64,000 nt of DNA from Pterois miles. Its lineage: Eukaryota > Chordata > Actinopteri > Perciformes > Scorpaenidae. The stretch lies in the NCBI GenBank assembly GCA_947000775.1, contig CAMQGK010000516.1:1-64000 (forward strand), in the 5' to 3' direction. The notes beneath the pieces were generated by a model, which was given only the letters and a program-made list of their open reading frames with translations, was not told the DNA's origin and did not search any database. A program made the translations under genes and the position numbers. Position 1 is the first letter of the stretch. Each line of letters opens with the position of its first letter. Below, one piece after another: positions 1 to 14,478 of this stretch.

Positions 1-1617
1 ATGCTCTAGTGTTGAAAACTGCATTCTGTGCTTACTTTCATGTAAAAGCTACGTTTACACCATCAAAAAGGCCTCCTGTGATGAAATCCACACTATATGC
101 TTACTTTCATGTAAAAGCTATGTTTACACCATCAAACAAGCCTCCCGTGATGAAAAAAACATTCTGTTGTCACTTTCATGTAAAAACCAGGTTTTAGTCT
201 GTAAACTGACCTCCCGTGATGAAATCCACATTATCTGCTTAGTTTCATGTAAAAGCTATGTTTCCAGCATTAAAGAATGCTCTGGTGTTGAAAACTGCAT
301 TCTGTGCTTACTTTCATGTAAAAGCTACGTTCACAGCATTATAAACAGGCCCCGAGTGTTGAAAACTATATTCTGTGCCAACTTTCATGTAACAGCAACG
401 TTTCCAGCATTAAACAGTGCTCTAGGTTGAAAACTACATTCTGTGCTTACTTTCATGTAAAAGCTACGTTTACAGCATCAAACAGGCCTCCCGTGATGAA
501 AACTACATTCTGTGCTTACTTTGATGTAAAAGCTATGTTTACACCATCAAACAGGCCTCCCGTGATGAAAACTACATTCTGTGCTTACTTTCATGTAAAA
601 GCTACGTTTACAGCATCAAACAGGCCTCCCGTGATGAAAACTACATTCTGTTGTCACTTTCATGTAAAAGCCAAGTTTTGGTATGTAAACTGGCCTCCTG
701 TGATGAAATCCACATTATATGCTTACTTTCATGTAAAAGCTACGTTTCCACCATCAAAAAGACCTCCAGTTATAAAAACTACATTCTGTTGTCACTTTCA
801 TGTAAAAACCAGGTTTTGGTCTGTAAACTGACCTCCCGTAATGAAATCCACATAATCTGCTTAATTTCATGTAAAAGCTATGTTTCCAACATTAAACAGT
901 GCTCTAGTGTTGAAAACTACATTCTGTGCCCACTTTCATGTGAAAGCAACGTTTCCAGCATTAAACAGGCCTGTAGTGTTGAAAAATACCTTCTGTGCCC
1001 ACTTTCATGTTACAGCAATGTTTCCAGCATTAAACAGTGCTCTAGTGTTGAAAAGTACATTCTGTGCTTACTTTCATGTAAAAGCTACAATTACAGCATT
1101 AAAAACGCCTCCCGTCATGAAAACTACATTCTGTGCCCACTTTCATGTAAAAGCTATGTTTCCAGCATTAAACTGGCCTCCTGTGATAAAATCCACATTA
1201 TCTGCTTACTTTCATGTAAAAGCTATGTTTCCAGCATTAAACTGGCCTCCTGTGATAAAATCCACATTATCTGCTTAGTTTCATGTAAAAGCTATGTTTC
1301 CAGCTATAAACAATGCTCTGGTGTGGAAAACTACATTCTGCGCCCACTTTCGTGTGAAAGCAACGTTTCCAGCATTAAACAGGCCTGTAGTGTTGAAAAC
1401 TACATTCTGTGCCCACTTTCATGTGAAAGCAACGTTTCCAGCATTAAACAGTGCTCTAGTGTTGAAAACTACATTCTGTGCTTACTTTCATGTAAAAGCT
1501 ACGTTTACACCATCAAAACGGCCTCTAGTGTTGAAAACTACATTCTGTGCCCACTTTCATGTGAAAGCAACGTTTCCAGCATCAAACAGGCCTCTAGTGT
1601 TGAAAACTACATTCTGT

Positions 1618-1654
1618 CTTATAAAAGTAGGTTTTTGAAGGCCCCCCGACCCCT
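1618..1654. other. 37-bp non-satellite insertion in a unit
   Basis: The unit breaks after ATTCTGT and resumes at GCTTACTTTCATG. The intervening 37 bp includes TATAAAAGTAGG and GGCCCCCCGACCCC, which do not occur elsewhere in the array. No target-site duplication is evident. Confidence 0.7.
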
Positions 1655-4600
1655 GCTTACTTTCATGTAAAAGCTACGTTTACAGCATTAAACAGGCCTC
1701 CCGTCATGAAAACTACATTCTGTGCTCACTTTCATGTAAAAGCTAGGTTTACACCATCAAACAGGCCTCCTGTGATGAAATCTACATTCTGTGCCCACTT
1801 TCATGTGAAAGCAACGTTTCCAGCATTAAACAGGCCTTTATTGTTGTAAACTACATTCTGTGCTCACTTTTATGTAAAAGCTACGTTTATAGCATCAAAC
1901 TTGCCTACTGTGATGAAATCCACATTATATGCTTACTTTCATGTAAAAGCTACGTTTACACCATCAAATAGACCCTAGTGTTGAAAACTACATTCTGTGC
2001 TTACTTTCATGTAAAAGCTATGTTTCCAGCATTACGCTCTTGTGTTGAAAACTACATTCTGTTGTCACTTTCATGTAAAAGACAGGTTTTGGTCTGTAAA
2101 CTGACCTCCCGTGATGAAATCCACATTATATGCTTAGTTTCATGTAAAAGCAATGTTTCCAGCATTAAACATTGCTATGGTGTGGAAAACTACATTCTGT
2201 GCTCACTTTCATGTGAAAGCAACGTTTCCAGCATTAAACTGGCCTCTAGTGTTGAAAACTACATTCTGTACTTACTTTCATGTAAAAGCTATGTTTACAG
2301 CATCAAACAGGCCTCCTGTGATGAAATCCACATTATATACTTACTTTCATGTAAAAGCTACGTTTAAACCATCATATAGGCCTCTAGTGTTGAAAACCAC
2401 ATTCTGTGCTCACTTTGATGTAAAAGCTATGTTTCCAGCATTAAACAGTGCTCTTGTGTTGAAAACTACATTCTCTTTTCACTTTCATGTAAAAGACAGG
2501 TTTTGGTCAGTAAACTGGCCTCCTGTGATGAAATCCACTTTATATGCTTACTTTCATGTAAAAGCTACGTTCACACCATCAAACACGCCTCTAGTGTTGA
2601 AAACTACATTCTGTGCCCACTTTCATGTGAAAGCAACGTTTCCAGCATTAAACAGGCCTATAGTGTTGAAAACTACATTCTGTGCTTACTTTCATGTAAA
2701 AGCTACGTTTACACCATCAAATAGGCCTCCCGTTATGAAAACTACATTCTGTTGTCACTTTCATGTAAAAGCCAGGTTTTGGTCTGTAAACTGGCCTCCT
2801 GTGATGAAATCCACATTATATGCTTACTTTCATGTAAAACCTATGTTTCCAACATTAAACAATGCTCTGGTGTGGAAAACTACATTCTGCGCCCACTTTC
2901 GTGTGAAAGCAACGTTTCCAGCATTAAACAGGCCTCTAGTGTTGAAAACTACATTCTGTGCTTACTTTCATGTAAAAGCTACGTTTACACCATCAAATAG
3001 GCCTCCCGTTATGAAAACTACATTCTGTTGTCACTTTCATGTAAAAGCCAGGTTTTGGTCTGTAAACTGGCCTCCTGTGATGAAATCCACATTATATGCT
3101 CACTTTCATGTAAAAGCTATGTTTCCAGCATTAAACAATGCTCTGGTGTGGAAAACTACATTCTGCGCCCACTTTCGTGTGAAAGCAACGTTTCCAACAT
3201 TAAACAGGCCTGTAGTGTTGAAAACTACATTCTGTGCCCACTTTCATGTTACAGCAATGTTTCCAGCATTAAACAGTGCTCTAGAGTTGAAAACTACATT
3301 CTGTGCTTACTTTCATGTAAAAGCTATGTTTACACTATCAAACAGACCTCCCGTGATGAAATCTACATTCTGTGCCCACTTTCATGTGAAAGCAACGTTT
3401 CCAGCATTAAACAGGCCTTTATATTGTTGAAAACTACATTCTGTGCTCACTTTCATGTAAAAGCTACGTTTACAGCGTCAAACTTGCCTCCTGTGATGAA
3501 ATCCACATTGTATGCTTACTTTCATGTAAAAGCTACGTTTACACCATCAAATAGACCTCTAGTGTTGAAAACTACATTCTGTGCTTACTTTCATGTAAAA
3601 GCTATGTTTCCAGCATTAAACAGTGCTCTTGTGTTGAAAACTACATTCTGTTGTCACTTTCATGTAAAAGACAGGTTTTGGTCTGTAAACTGACCTCCCG
3701 TGATGAAATCCACATTATATGCTTAGTTTCATGTAAAAGCAATGTTTCCAGCATTAAACAGTGCTATGGTGTTGAAAACTACATTCTGTGCTTACTTTCA
3801 TGTAAAAGCTATGTTTACAGCATCAAACAGGCCTCCTGTGATGAAATCCACATTATATGCTTACTTTCATGTAAAAGCTACGTTTAAACCATCATATAGG
3901 CCTCTAGTGTTGAAAACCACATTCTGTGCTCACTTTGATGTAAAAGCTATGTTTCCAGCATTAAACAGTGCTCTTGTGTTGAAAACTACATTCTCTTGTC
4001 ACTTTCATGTAAAAGACAGGTTTTGGTCTGTAAACTGGCCTCCTGTGATGAAATCCACATTATATGCTTACTTTCATGTAAAAGCTATGTTTCCAGCATT
4101 AAACAGTGCTCTGGTGTGGAAAACTACATTCTGTGCTTACTTTCATGTAAAAGCTATGTTTACACTATCAAACAGGCCTCCCGTGATGAAATCTACATTC
4201 TGTGCCCACTTTCATGTGAAAGCAACGTTTCCAGCATTAAACAGGCCTTTATTGTTGAAAACTACATTTTGTGCTCACTTTCATGTAAAAGCTACGTTTA
4301 TAGCATCAAACTTGCCTACTGTGATGAAATCCACATTATATGCTTACTTTCATGTAAAAGCTACGTTTACACCATCAAATAGACCTCTAGTGTTGAAAAC
4401 TACATTCTGTGCTTACTTTCATGTAAAAGCTATGTTTCCAGCATTAAACAGTGCTCTTGTGTTGAAAACTACATTCTGTTGTCACTTTCATGTAAAAAAC
4501 AGGTTTTGGTCTGTAAACTGACCTCCCGTGATGAAATCCACATTATATGCTTAGTTTCATGTAAAAGCAATGTTTCCAGCATTAAACAGTGCTATGGTGT

Positions 4601-5356
4601 TGAAAACTACATTCTGTGCTTACTTTCATGTAAAAGCTATGTTTACAGCATCAAACAGGCCTCCTGTGATGAAATCCACATTATATGCTTACTTTCATGT
4701 AAAAGCTACGTTTAAACCATCATATAGGCCTCTAGTGTTGAAAACCACATTCTGTGCTCACTTTGATGTAAAAGCTATGTTTCCAGCATTAAACAGTGCT
4801 CTTGTGTTGAAAACTACATTCTCTTGTCACTTTCATGTAAAAGACAGGTTTTGGTCTGTAAACTGGCCTCCTGTGATGAAATCCACATTATATGCTTACT
4901 TTCATGTAAAAGCTACGTTTAAACCATCAAACACGCCTCTAGTGTTGAAAACTACATTCTGTTCCCACTTTCATGTGAAAGCAACGTTTCCAGCATTAAA
5001 CAGGCCTCTAGTGTTGAAAACTACATTCTGTGCCCACTTTCATGTAACAGCAACGTTTCCAGCATTAAACAGTGTTCTAGTGTTGAAAACTACATTCTGT
5101 GCTTACTTTCATGTAAAAGCTACGTTCACACCATCAAACAGGCCTCCTGTGATGAAAATTACATTCTGTGCTTACTTTCCTGTAAAAGCTACGTTTACAG
5201 CATTAAACAGTGCTCTGGTGTGGAAAACTACATTCTGTGCTTACTTTCATGTAAAAGCTATGTTTCCAGCATTAGACAGTGCTTTGGTGTGGAAAACTAC
5301 ATTCTGTGCTGACTTTCATGTAAAAGCTGTAGTTCCAGCATTAAACAGTGTGCTTG

Positions 5357-8300
5357 TGTTGAAAACTACATTCTGTTGTCACTTTCATGTAAAAGACAGG
5401 TTTTGGTCTGTAAACTGACCTCCCGTGATGAAATCCACATTATATGCTTACTTTCATGTAAAAGCAATGTTTCCAGCATTAAACAGTGCTATGGTGTGGA
5501 AAACTACATTCTGTGCTCACTTTCATGTGAAAGCAACGTTTCCAGCATTAAACTGGCCTCTAGTGTTTAAAACGACATTCTGTGCTTACTTTCATGTAAA
5601 TGCTACGTTTACAGCATGAAACCGTGCTCTGGTGTTTAAAACTATATTTTGTGCTTACTTTCATGTAAATGCTACGTTTACACCATCAAACAGGCCTCCG
5701 GTGATGAAAATTACATTCTGTCTTCACTTTCATGTAAAAGCCAGGTTTTGGTCTGTAAACTGGCCTCTTGTGATGAAATCCACATTATCTGCTTAGTTTC
5801 ATGTAAAAGCTATGTTTCCAGCATTAAACAGTGCTCTGGTGTGGAAAACTACATTCTGTGCTTACTTTGATTTAAAAGCTACATTCACACCATCAAACAG
5901 GCCTCCCGTTATGAAAACTACATTCTGTTGTCACTTTCATGTAAAATCCAGGTTTTGGTCTGTGAACTGGCCTCCTGTGATGAAATCCACATTTTATGCT
6001 TACTTTCATGTAAAAGCTACGTTTACAGCATTAAACAGGCCTCCCGTGATGAAAACTACATTCTGTGCTCACGTTAATGTAAAAGCTATGTTTCCAGCTT
6101 TAAACCGTGCTCTGGTGTTTAAAACTACATTCTGTGCTTACTTTGATGTAAAAGCTACGTTTACACCATCGAACAGGCCTCCCGTGTTGTAAACTACATT
6201 CTGTGCTCACTTTAATGTAAAATCCAGGTTTTGGTCTGTAAACTGGCCTCCTGTGATGAAATCCACATTATCTGCTTAGTTTCATGTAAAAGCTATGTTT
6301 CCAGCATTAGACAGTGCTTTGGTGTGGAAAACTACATTCTGTGCTGACTTTCATGTAAAAGCTACGTTTACACCATCAAAAAGGCCTCCCGTGATGAAAA
6401 CTACATTCTGTGCTTACTTTGATGTAAAATCCAGGTTTTGGTCTGTAAACTGGCCTCCTGTGATGAAATCCACATTATCTGCTTAGTTTCATGTAAAAGC
6501 TACGTTTCCAGCATTAAACAGTGCTCTTGTGTTGAAAACTACATTCTGTTGTCACTTTCATGTAAAAGACAGGTTTTGGTCTGTAAACTGACCTCCCGTG
6601 ATGAAATCCACATTATATGGTTAGTTTCATGTAAAAGCAATGTTTCCAGCATTAAACAGTGCTATGGTGTGGAAAACTACATTCTGTGCTCACTTTCATG
6701 TGAAAGCAACGTTTCCAGCATTAAACTGGCCTCTAGTGTTGAAAACTACATTCTGTGCTTACTTTCATGTAAAATCCAGGTTTTGGTCTGTAAACTGGCC
6801 TCCTGAGATGAAATCCACATTATCTGCTTAGTTTCATGTAAAAGCTATGTTTCCAGCATTAAACAGTGCTCTGGTGTGGAAAACTACATTCTGTGCTTAC
6901 TTTCATGTAAAAGCTATGTTTACACTATGAAACAGGCCTCCCATGATGGAAACTACTTTCTGTGCCCACTTTCGTGTGAAAGCAACGTTTCCAGCATTAA
7001 ACAGTGCTCTTGTGTTGAAAACTACATTCTGTGCCCACATTTATGTAACAGCAACGTTTCCAGCATTAAACAGTGCTTTAGTGTTGAAAACTACATTCTG
7101 TGCTTACTTTCATGTAAAAGCTACGTTTACACCATCAAACAGGCATCCCGTTATGAAAACTACATTCTGTTGTCACTTTCATGTAAAAGCCAGGTTTTGG
7201 TCTGTAAACTGGCCTCCTGTGATGAAATCCACATTACATGCTTACTTTCATGTAAAAGCTATGTTTCCAGCATTAAACAGTGCTCTGGTGTGGAAAACTA
7301 CATTCTGTGCTTACTTTCATGTAAAAGCTACGTTCACACCATCAAAAACGCCTCTAGTGTTGAAAACTACATTCTGTGCCCACTTTTATGTGAAAGCAAC
7401 GTTTCCAGCATTAAACAGGCCTCTAATGTTGAAAACTACATTCTGTGCTTACTTTCATGTAAAAGCTACGTTTACAGCATTAAACAGGCCTCCCGTGATG
7501 AAAACTACATTCTGTGCTCACTTTCATGTAAAAGCTACGTTTACAGCATTAAACAGGCCTCCCGTGATGAAAACTACATTCTGTGCTCACTTTCATGTAA
7601 AAGCTACGTTTACACCATCAATCAGGCCTCCCGTGATGAAATAAACATTCTGTTGTAACTTTCATGTAAAATCCAAGTTTTGGTCTGTAAACTGGCCTCC
7701 TGTGATGAAATCCACATTATCTGCTTAGTTTCATGTAAAAGCTATGTTTCCAGCATTAGACAGGCCTTTATTGTTGAAAACTACATTCTGTGCTGACTTT
7801 CATGTAAAAGCTACGTTTACACCATCAAACAGGCCTCCCGTGATGAAAACTACATTCTGTGCATACTTTCATGTAAAAGCTACGTTCACACCATCAAACA
7901 GGCCTCTAGTGTTGAAAACTACATTCTGTGCCCACTTTCATGTGAAAGCAACGTTTCCAGCATCAAACTGGCCTCCTGTGATGAAATCCACATTATATGC
8001 TTAATTTCATGTAAAAGCTACGTTTACACCATCATATAGGCCTCTAGTGTTGAAAACTACATTCTGTGCTTACTTTCATGTAAAAGCTATGTTTACACTA
8101 TCAAACAGGCCTCCCGTGATGAAAACTACTTTCTGTGCCCACTTTCATGTAAAAGCAACGTTTCCAGCATTAAACAGGCCTCTAGTGTTGAAAAATATAT
8201 TCTGTGCTTACTTTCATGTAAAAGCTACGTTTACACCATCAAACAGGCCTCCCGTTATGAAAACTACATTCTGTTGTCACTTTCATGTAAAATCCAGGTT

Positions 8301-9776
8301 TTGGTCTGTGAACTGGCCTCCTGTGATGAAATCCACATTGTATGCTGACTTTCATGTAAAAGCTACGTTTACAGCATTAAACAGGCCTCCCGTGATGAAA
8401 ACTACATTCTGTGCACACGTTAATGTAAAAGCTATGTTTACACCATCGAACAGGCCTCCCGTGTTGTAAACTACATTCTGTGCTCACTTTAATGTAAAAT
8501 CCAGGTTTTGGTCTGTAAACTGGCCTCTTGTGATGAAATCCACATTATCTGCTTAGTTTCATGAAAAAGCTATGTTTCCAGCATTAGACAGTGCTCTGGT
8601 GTGGAAAACTACATTCTGTGCTGACTTTCATGTAAAAGCTACGTTTACAGAATCAAACAGGCCTCACGTGATGAAAACTACATTCTGTGCTTACTTTCAT
8701 GTAAAAGCTACGTTTACACCATCAAACAGGCCTCCCGTTATGAAAACTACATTCTGTTGTCACTTTCATGTAAAATCCAGGTTTTGGTTTGTGAACTGGC
8801 CTCCTGTGATGAAATCCACATTGTATGCTGACTTTCATGTAAAAGCTACGTTTACAGCATTAAACAGGCCTCCCGTGATGAAAACTACATTCTGTGCTCA
8901 CTTTAATGTAAAATCCAGGTTTTGGTCTGTAAACTGGCCTCTTGTGATGAAATCCACATTATCTGCTTAGTTTCATGTAAAAGCTATGTTTCCAGCATTA
9001 AACAGTGCTCTGGTGTGGAAAACTACATTCTGTGCTTACTTTCATGTAAAAGCTATGTTTACACTATGAAACAGGCCTCCCATGATGAAAACTACTTTCT
9101 GTGCCCACTTTCGTGTGAAAGCAACGTTTCCAGCATTAAACAGTGCTCTTGTGTTGAAAACTACATTCTGTGCCCACATTTATGTAACAGCAACGTTTCC
9201 AGCATTAAACAGTGCTTTAGTGTTGAAAACTACATTCTGTGCTTACTTTCATGTAAAAGCTACGTTTACACCATCAAACAGGCATCCCGTTATGAAAACT
9301 ACATTCTGTTGTCACTTTCATGTAAAAGCCAGGTTTTGGTCTGTAAACTGGCCTCCTGTGATGAAATCCACATTACATGCTTACTTTCATGTAAAAGCTA
9401 TGTTTCCAGCATTAAACAGTGCTCTGGTGTGGAAAACTACATTCTGTGCTGACTTTCATGTAAAAGCTACGTTCACACCATCAAACACGCCTCTAGTGTT
9501 GAAAACTACATTCTGTGCCCACTTTTATGTGAAAGCAACGTTTCCAGCATTAAACAGGCCTTTAGTGTTGAAAACTACATTCTGTGCTTACTTTCATGTA
9601 AAAGCTATGTTTACAGCATCAAACTTGCCTCCTGTGATGAAATCCACATTATATGCTTACTTTCATGTAAAAGCTACGTTTACACCATCAAATAGACCTC
9701 TAGTGTTGAAAACTACATTCTGTGCTTACTTTCATGTAAAAGTTGTAGTTCCAGCATTAAACAGTGTGCTTGTGTT
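5357..9776 (+). repeat. Higher-order satellite repeat, copy 1
   Basis: A block of about 4.4 kb whose unit order recurs twice more downstream. Landmarks at 6,876, 8,047 and 8,572 reappear at 11,085, 12,256 and 12,781, each exactly 4,209 bp later (61 x 69). A landmark at 5,649 reappears at 9,927, 4,278 bp later (62 x 69). Offsets that are whole numbers of units are what unequal exchange in register produces. The edges are approximate because flanking units are similar. Confidence 0.8.
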
Positions 9777-12700
9777 GAAAACTACATTCTGTTGTCACTT
9801 TCATGTAAAAGACAGGTTTTGGTCTGTAAACTGACCTCCCGTGATGAAATCCACATTATATGCTTACTTTCATGTAAAAGCTACGTTTACAGCATGAAAC
9901 CGTGCTCTGGTGTTTAAAACTATATTTTGTGCTTACTTTCATGTAAATGCTACGTTTACACCATCAAACAGGCCTCCGGTGATGAAAATTACATTCTGTC
10001 TTCACTTTCATGTAAAAGCCAGGTTTTGGTCTGTAAACTGGCCTCTTGTGATGAAATCCACATTATCTGCTTAGTTTCATGTAAAAGCTATGTTTCCAGC
10101 ATTAAACAGGCCTCCCGTGATGAAAACTACATTCTGTGCTTACTTTGATTTAAAAGCTACATTCACACCATCAAACAGGCCTCCCGTTATGAAAACTACA
10201 TTCTGTTGTCACTTTCATGTAAAATCCAGGTTTTGGTCTGTGAACTGGCCTCCTGTGATGAAATCCACATTTTATGCTTACTTTCATGTAAAAGCTACGT
10301 TTACAGCATTAAACAGGCCTCCCGTGATGAAAACTACATTCTGTGCTCACGTTAATGTAAAAGCTATGTTTCCAGCTTTAAACCGTGCTCTGGTGTTTAA
10401 AACTACATTCTGTGCTTACTTTGATGTAAAAGCTACGTTTACACCATCGAACAGGCCTCCCGTGTTGTAAACTACATTCTGTGCTCACTTTAATGTAAAA
10501 TCCAGGTTTTGGTCTGTAAACTGGCCTCCTGTGATGAAATCCACATTATCTGCTTAGTTTCATGTAAAAGCTATGTTTCCAGCATTAGACAGTGCTTTGG
10601 TGTGGAAAACTACATTCTGTGCTGACTTTCATGTAAAAGCTACGTTTACACCATCAAAACGGCCTCCCGTGATGAAAACTACATTCTGTGCTTACTTTCA
10701 TGTAAAAGCTACGTTTACAGCATTAAACAGTGCTCTTGTGTTGAAAACTACATTCTGTTGTCACTTTCATGTAAAAGACAGGTTTTGGTCTGTAAACTGA
10801 CCTCCCGTGATGAAATCCACATTATAAGGTTAGTTTCATGTAAAAGCAATGTTTCCAGCATTAAACAGTGCTATGGTGTGGAAAACTACATTCTGTGCTC
10901 ACTTTCATGTGAAAGCAACGTTTCCAGCATTAAACTGGCCTCTAGTGTTGAAAACTACATTCTGTGCTTACTTTCATGTAAAATCCAGGTTTTGGTCTGT
11001 AAACTGGCCTCCTGAGATGAAATCCACATTATCTGCTTAGTTTCATGTAAAAGCTATGTTTCCAGCATTAAACAGTGCTCTGGTGTGGAAAACTACATTC
11101 TGTGCTTACTTTCATGTAAAAGCTATGTTTACACTATGAAACAGGCCTCCCATGATGAAAACTACTTTCTGTGCCCACTTTCGTGTGAAAGCAACGTTTC
11201 CAGCATTAAACAGTGCTCTTGTGTTGAAAACTACATTCTGTGCCCACATTTATGTAACAGCAACGTTTCCAGCATTAAACAGTGCTTTAGTGTTGAAAAC
11301 TACATTCTGTGCTTACTTTCATGTAAAAGCTACGTTTACACCATCAAACAGGCATCCCGTTATGAAAACTACATTCTGTTGTCACTTTCATGTAAAAGCC
11401 AGGTTTTGGTCTGTAAACTGGCCTCCTGTGATGAAATCCACATTACATGCTTACTTTCATGTAAAAGCTATGTTTCCAGCATTAAACAGTGCTCTGGTGT
11501 GGAAAACTACATTCTGTGCTTACTTTCATGTAAAAGCTACGTTCACACCATCAAAAACGCCTCTAGTGTTGAAAACTACATTCTGTGCCCACTTTTATGT
11601 GAAAGCAACGTTTCCAGCATTAAACAGGCCTCTAATGTTGAAAACTACATTCTGTGCTTACTTTCATGTAAAAGCTACGTTTACAGCATTAAACAGGCCT
11701 CCCGTGATGAAAACTACATTCTGTGCTCACTTTCATGTAAAAGCTACGTTTACAGCATTAAACAGGCCTCCCGTGATGAAAACTACATTCTGTGCTCACT
11801 TTCATGTAAAAGCTACGTTTACACCATCAATCAGGCCTCCCGTGATGAAATAAACATTCTGTTGTAACTTTCATGTAAAATCCAAGTTTTGGTCTGTAAA
11901 CTGGCCTCCTGTGATGAAATCCACATTATCTGCTTAGTTTCATGTAAAAGCTATGTTTCCAGCATTAGACAGGCCTTTATTGTTTAAAACTACATTCTGT
12001 GCTGACTTTCATGTAAAAGCTACGTTTACACCATCAAACAGGCCTCCCGTGATGAAAACTACATTCTGTGCATACTTTCATGTAAAAGCTACGTTCACAC
12101 CATCAAACAGGCCTCTAGTGTTGAAAACTACATTCTGTGCCCACTTTCATGTGAAAGCAACGTTTCCAGCATCAAACTGGCCTCCTGTGATGAAATCCAC
12201 ATTATATGCTTAATTTCATGTAAAAGCTACGTTTACACCATCATATAGGCCTCTAGTGTTGAAAACTACATTCTGTGCTTACTTTCATGTAAAAGCTATG
12301 TTTACACTATCAAACAGGCCTCCCGTGATGAAAACTACTTTCTGTGCCCACTTTCATGTAAAAGCAACGTTTCCAGCATTAAACAGGCCTCTAGTGTTGA
12401 AAAATATATTCTGTGCTTACTTTCATGTAAAAGCTACGTTTACACCATCAAACAGGCCTCCCGTTATGAAAACTACATTCTGTTGTCACTTTCATGTAAA
12501 ATCCAGGTTTTGGTCTGTGAACTGGCCTTTTGTGATGAAATCCACATTGTATGCTGACTTTCATGTAAAAGCTACGTTTACAGCATTAAACAGGCCTCCC
12601 GTGATGAAAACTACATTCTGTGCTCACGTTAATGTAAAAGCTATGTTTACACCATCGAACAGGCCTCCCGTGTTGTAAACTACATTCTGTGCTCACTTTA

Positions 12701-13870
12701 ATGTAAAATCCAGGTTTTGGTCTGTAAACTGGCCTCTTGTGATGAAATCCACATTATCTGCTTAGTTTCATGAAAAAGCTATGTTTCCAGCATTAGACAG
12801 TGCTCTGGTGTGGAAAACTACATTCTGTGCTGACTTTCATGTAAAAGCTACGTTTACAGAATCAAACAGGCCTCACGTGATGAAAACTACATTCTGTGCT
12901 TACTTTCATGTAAAAGCTACGTTTACACCATCAAACAGGCCTCCCGTTATGAAAACTACATTCTGTTGTCACTTTCATGTAAAATCCAGGTTTTGGTTTG
13001 TGAACTGGCCTCCTGTGATGAAATCCACATTGTATGCTGACTTTCATGTAAAAGCAACGTTTCCAGCATTAAACAGTGCTCTTGTGTTGAAAACTACATT
13101 CTGTGCCCACATTTATGTAACAGCAACGTTTCCAGCATTAAACAGTGCTTTAGTGTTGAAAACTACATTCTGTGCTTACTTTCATGTAAAAGCTACGTTT
13201 ACACCATCAAACAGGCATCCCGTTATGAAAACTACATTCTGTTGTCACTTTCATGTAAAAGCCAGGTTTTGGTCTGTAAACTGGCCTCCTGTGATGAAAT
13301 TCACATTACATGCTTACTTTCATGTAAAAGCTGTTTCCAGCATTAAACAGTGCTCTGGTGTGGAAAACTACATTCTGTGCTGACTTTCATGTAAAAGCTA
13401 CGTTCACACCATCAAACACGCCTCTAGTGTTGAAAACTACATTCTGTGCCCACTTTTATGTGAAAGCAACGTTTCCAGCATTAAACAGGCCTTTAGTGTT
13501 GAAAACTACATTCTGTGCTTACTTTCATGTAAAAGCTATGTTTACAGCATCAAACTTGCCTCTTGTGATGAAATCCACATTATATGCTTACTTTCATGTA
13601 AAAGCTACGTTTACACCATCAAATAGACCTCGCTAGTGTTGAAAACTACATTCTGTGCTTACTTTCGTGTAAAAGCTGTAGTTCCAGCATTAAACAGTGT
13701 GCTTGTGTTGAAAACTACATTCTGTTGTCACTTTCATGTAAAAGACAGGTTTTGGTCTGTAAACTGACCTCCCGTGATGAAATCCACATTATATGCTTAC
13801 TTTCATGTAAAAGCAATGTTTCCAGCATTAAACAGTGCTATGGTGTGAAAACTACATTCTGTGCTCACTT
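9777..13870 (+). repeat. Higher-order satellite repeat, copy 2
   Basis: Second copy of the block. It matches copy 1 closely over 11.0-12.9 kb. From about 13,050 it jumps to order resembling 9.1-9.9 kb (about 57 units earlier), so it is itself rearranged. It ends in the decaying A-rich stretch that follows. Landmarks at 9,927 and 10,573 recur 4,700 bp later at 14,627 and 15,273. Confidence 0.75.
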
Positions 13871-14434
13871 TCATGAAAAAGCAATGTTTACAGCATTAAA
13901 CTGGCCTATAGTGTAAAAAACGACATTCTGTGTATATTTTTATAAAAAAGATATGTTTACAGTAAAAAATGTTCTGTGGTTTAAAAAAATATATTTTGTT
14001 TATTTTTTTATAAAAATGATATTTTTACACCAAAAAAAAGGCCTGGGTGAAAAAAATAATATTTTTTCTTTATTATAAATAAAAGAGATGTTTTGTTAAA
14101 AAAAATTTTTTTTGAAAATAAAATTAAATTAATTTGTTTATTTTAAAAAAAAAGTTTTTTTCCAAAAAAAAAACTGCCTTGAAAAAAAAAATATTTTCTT
14201 ATTTTAATTTAAAAAAAAAATTTAAATCAAAAAAAAAAAAGTGATAAAAAAATTTTATAAATAAAATGGTTTTTGGAAGAAAAATATTTTTTAAAAAAAA
14301 AAAAAAAAAAAAAAATAATAAAAAAATAATAAATTTAAAATAATTAAATAAAAAATAAATATATTAAATAAAAAAAATTATCTATTATAAAAAAAAAAAA
14401 AAAATTAAAAAAAAAAAAAAAATAAAAAAAAAAA

Positions 14435-14476
<42 letters not shown>
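13871..14476. other. Satellite decaying into poly-A; probable consensus artefact
   Basis: From about 13,870 the units progressively lose G and C while their 69-bp landmarks stay traceable: the TTTCATG, TTTACA and GGCCT positions are still recognisable to about 14,050. The sequence then becomes A/T only and ends in long A runs. It switches abruptly at 14,477 to a clean GAAAACTACATTCTG unit. No known element has this gradual pattern. A failed long-read consensus or a badly patched assembly join explains it best. No gene is present. Confidence 0.8.

Positions 14477-14478
<2 letters not shown>

Noticed and set aside
651..1670. Long ORFs of 100-425 codons throughout the satellite
   Set aside because: They follow from a 69-bp unit with two stop-free frames. 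They overlap each other, start at arbitrary points and end at random unit mutations.
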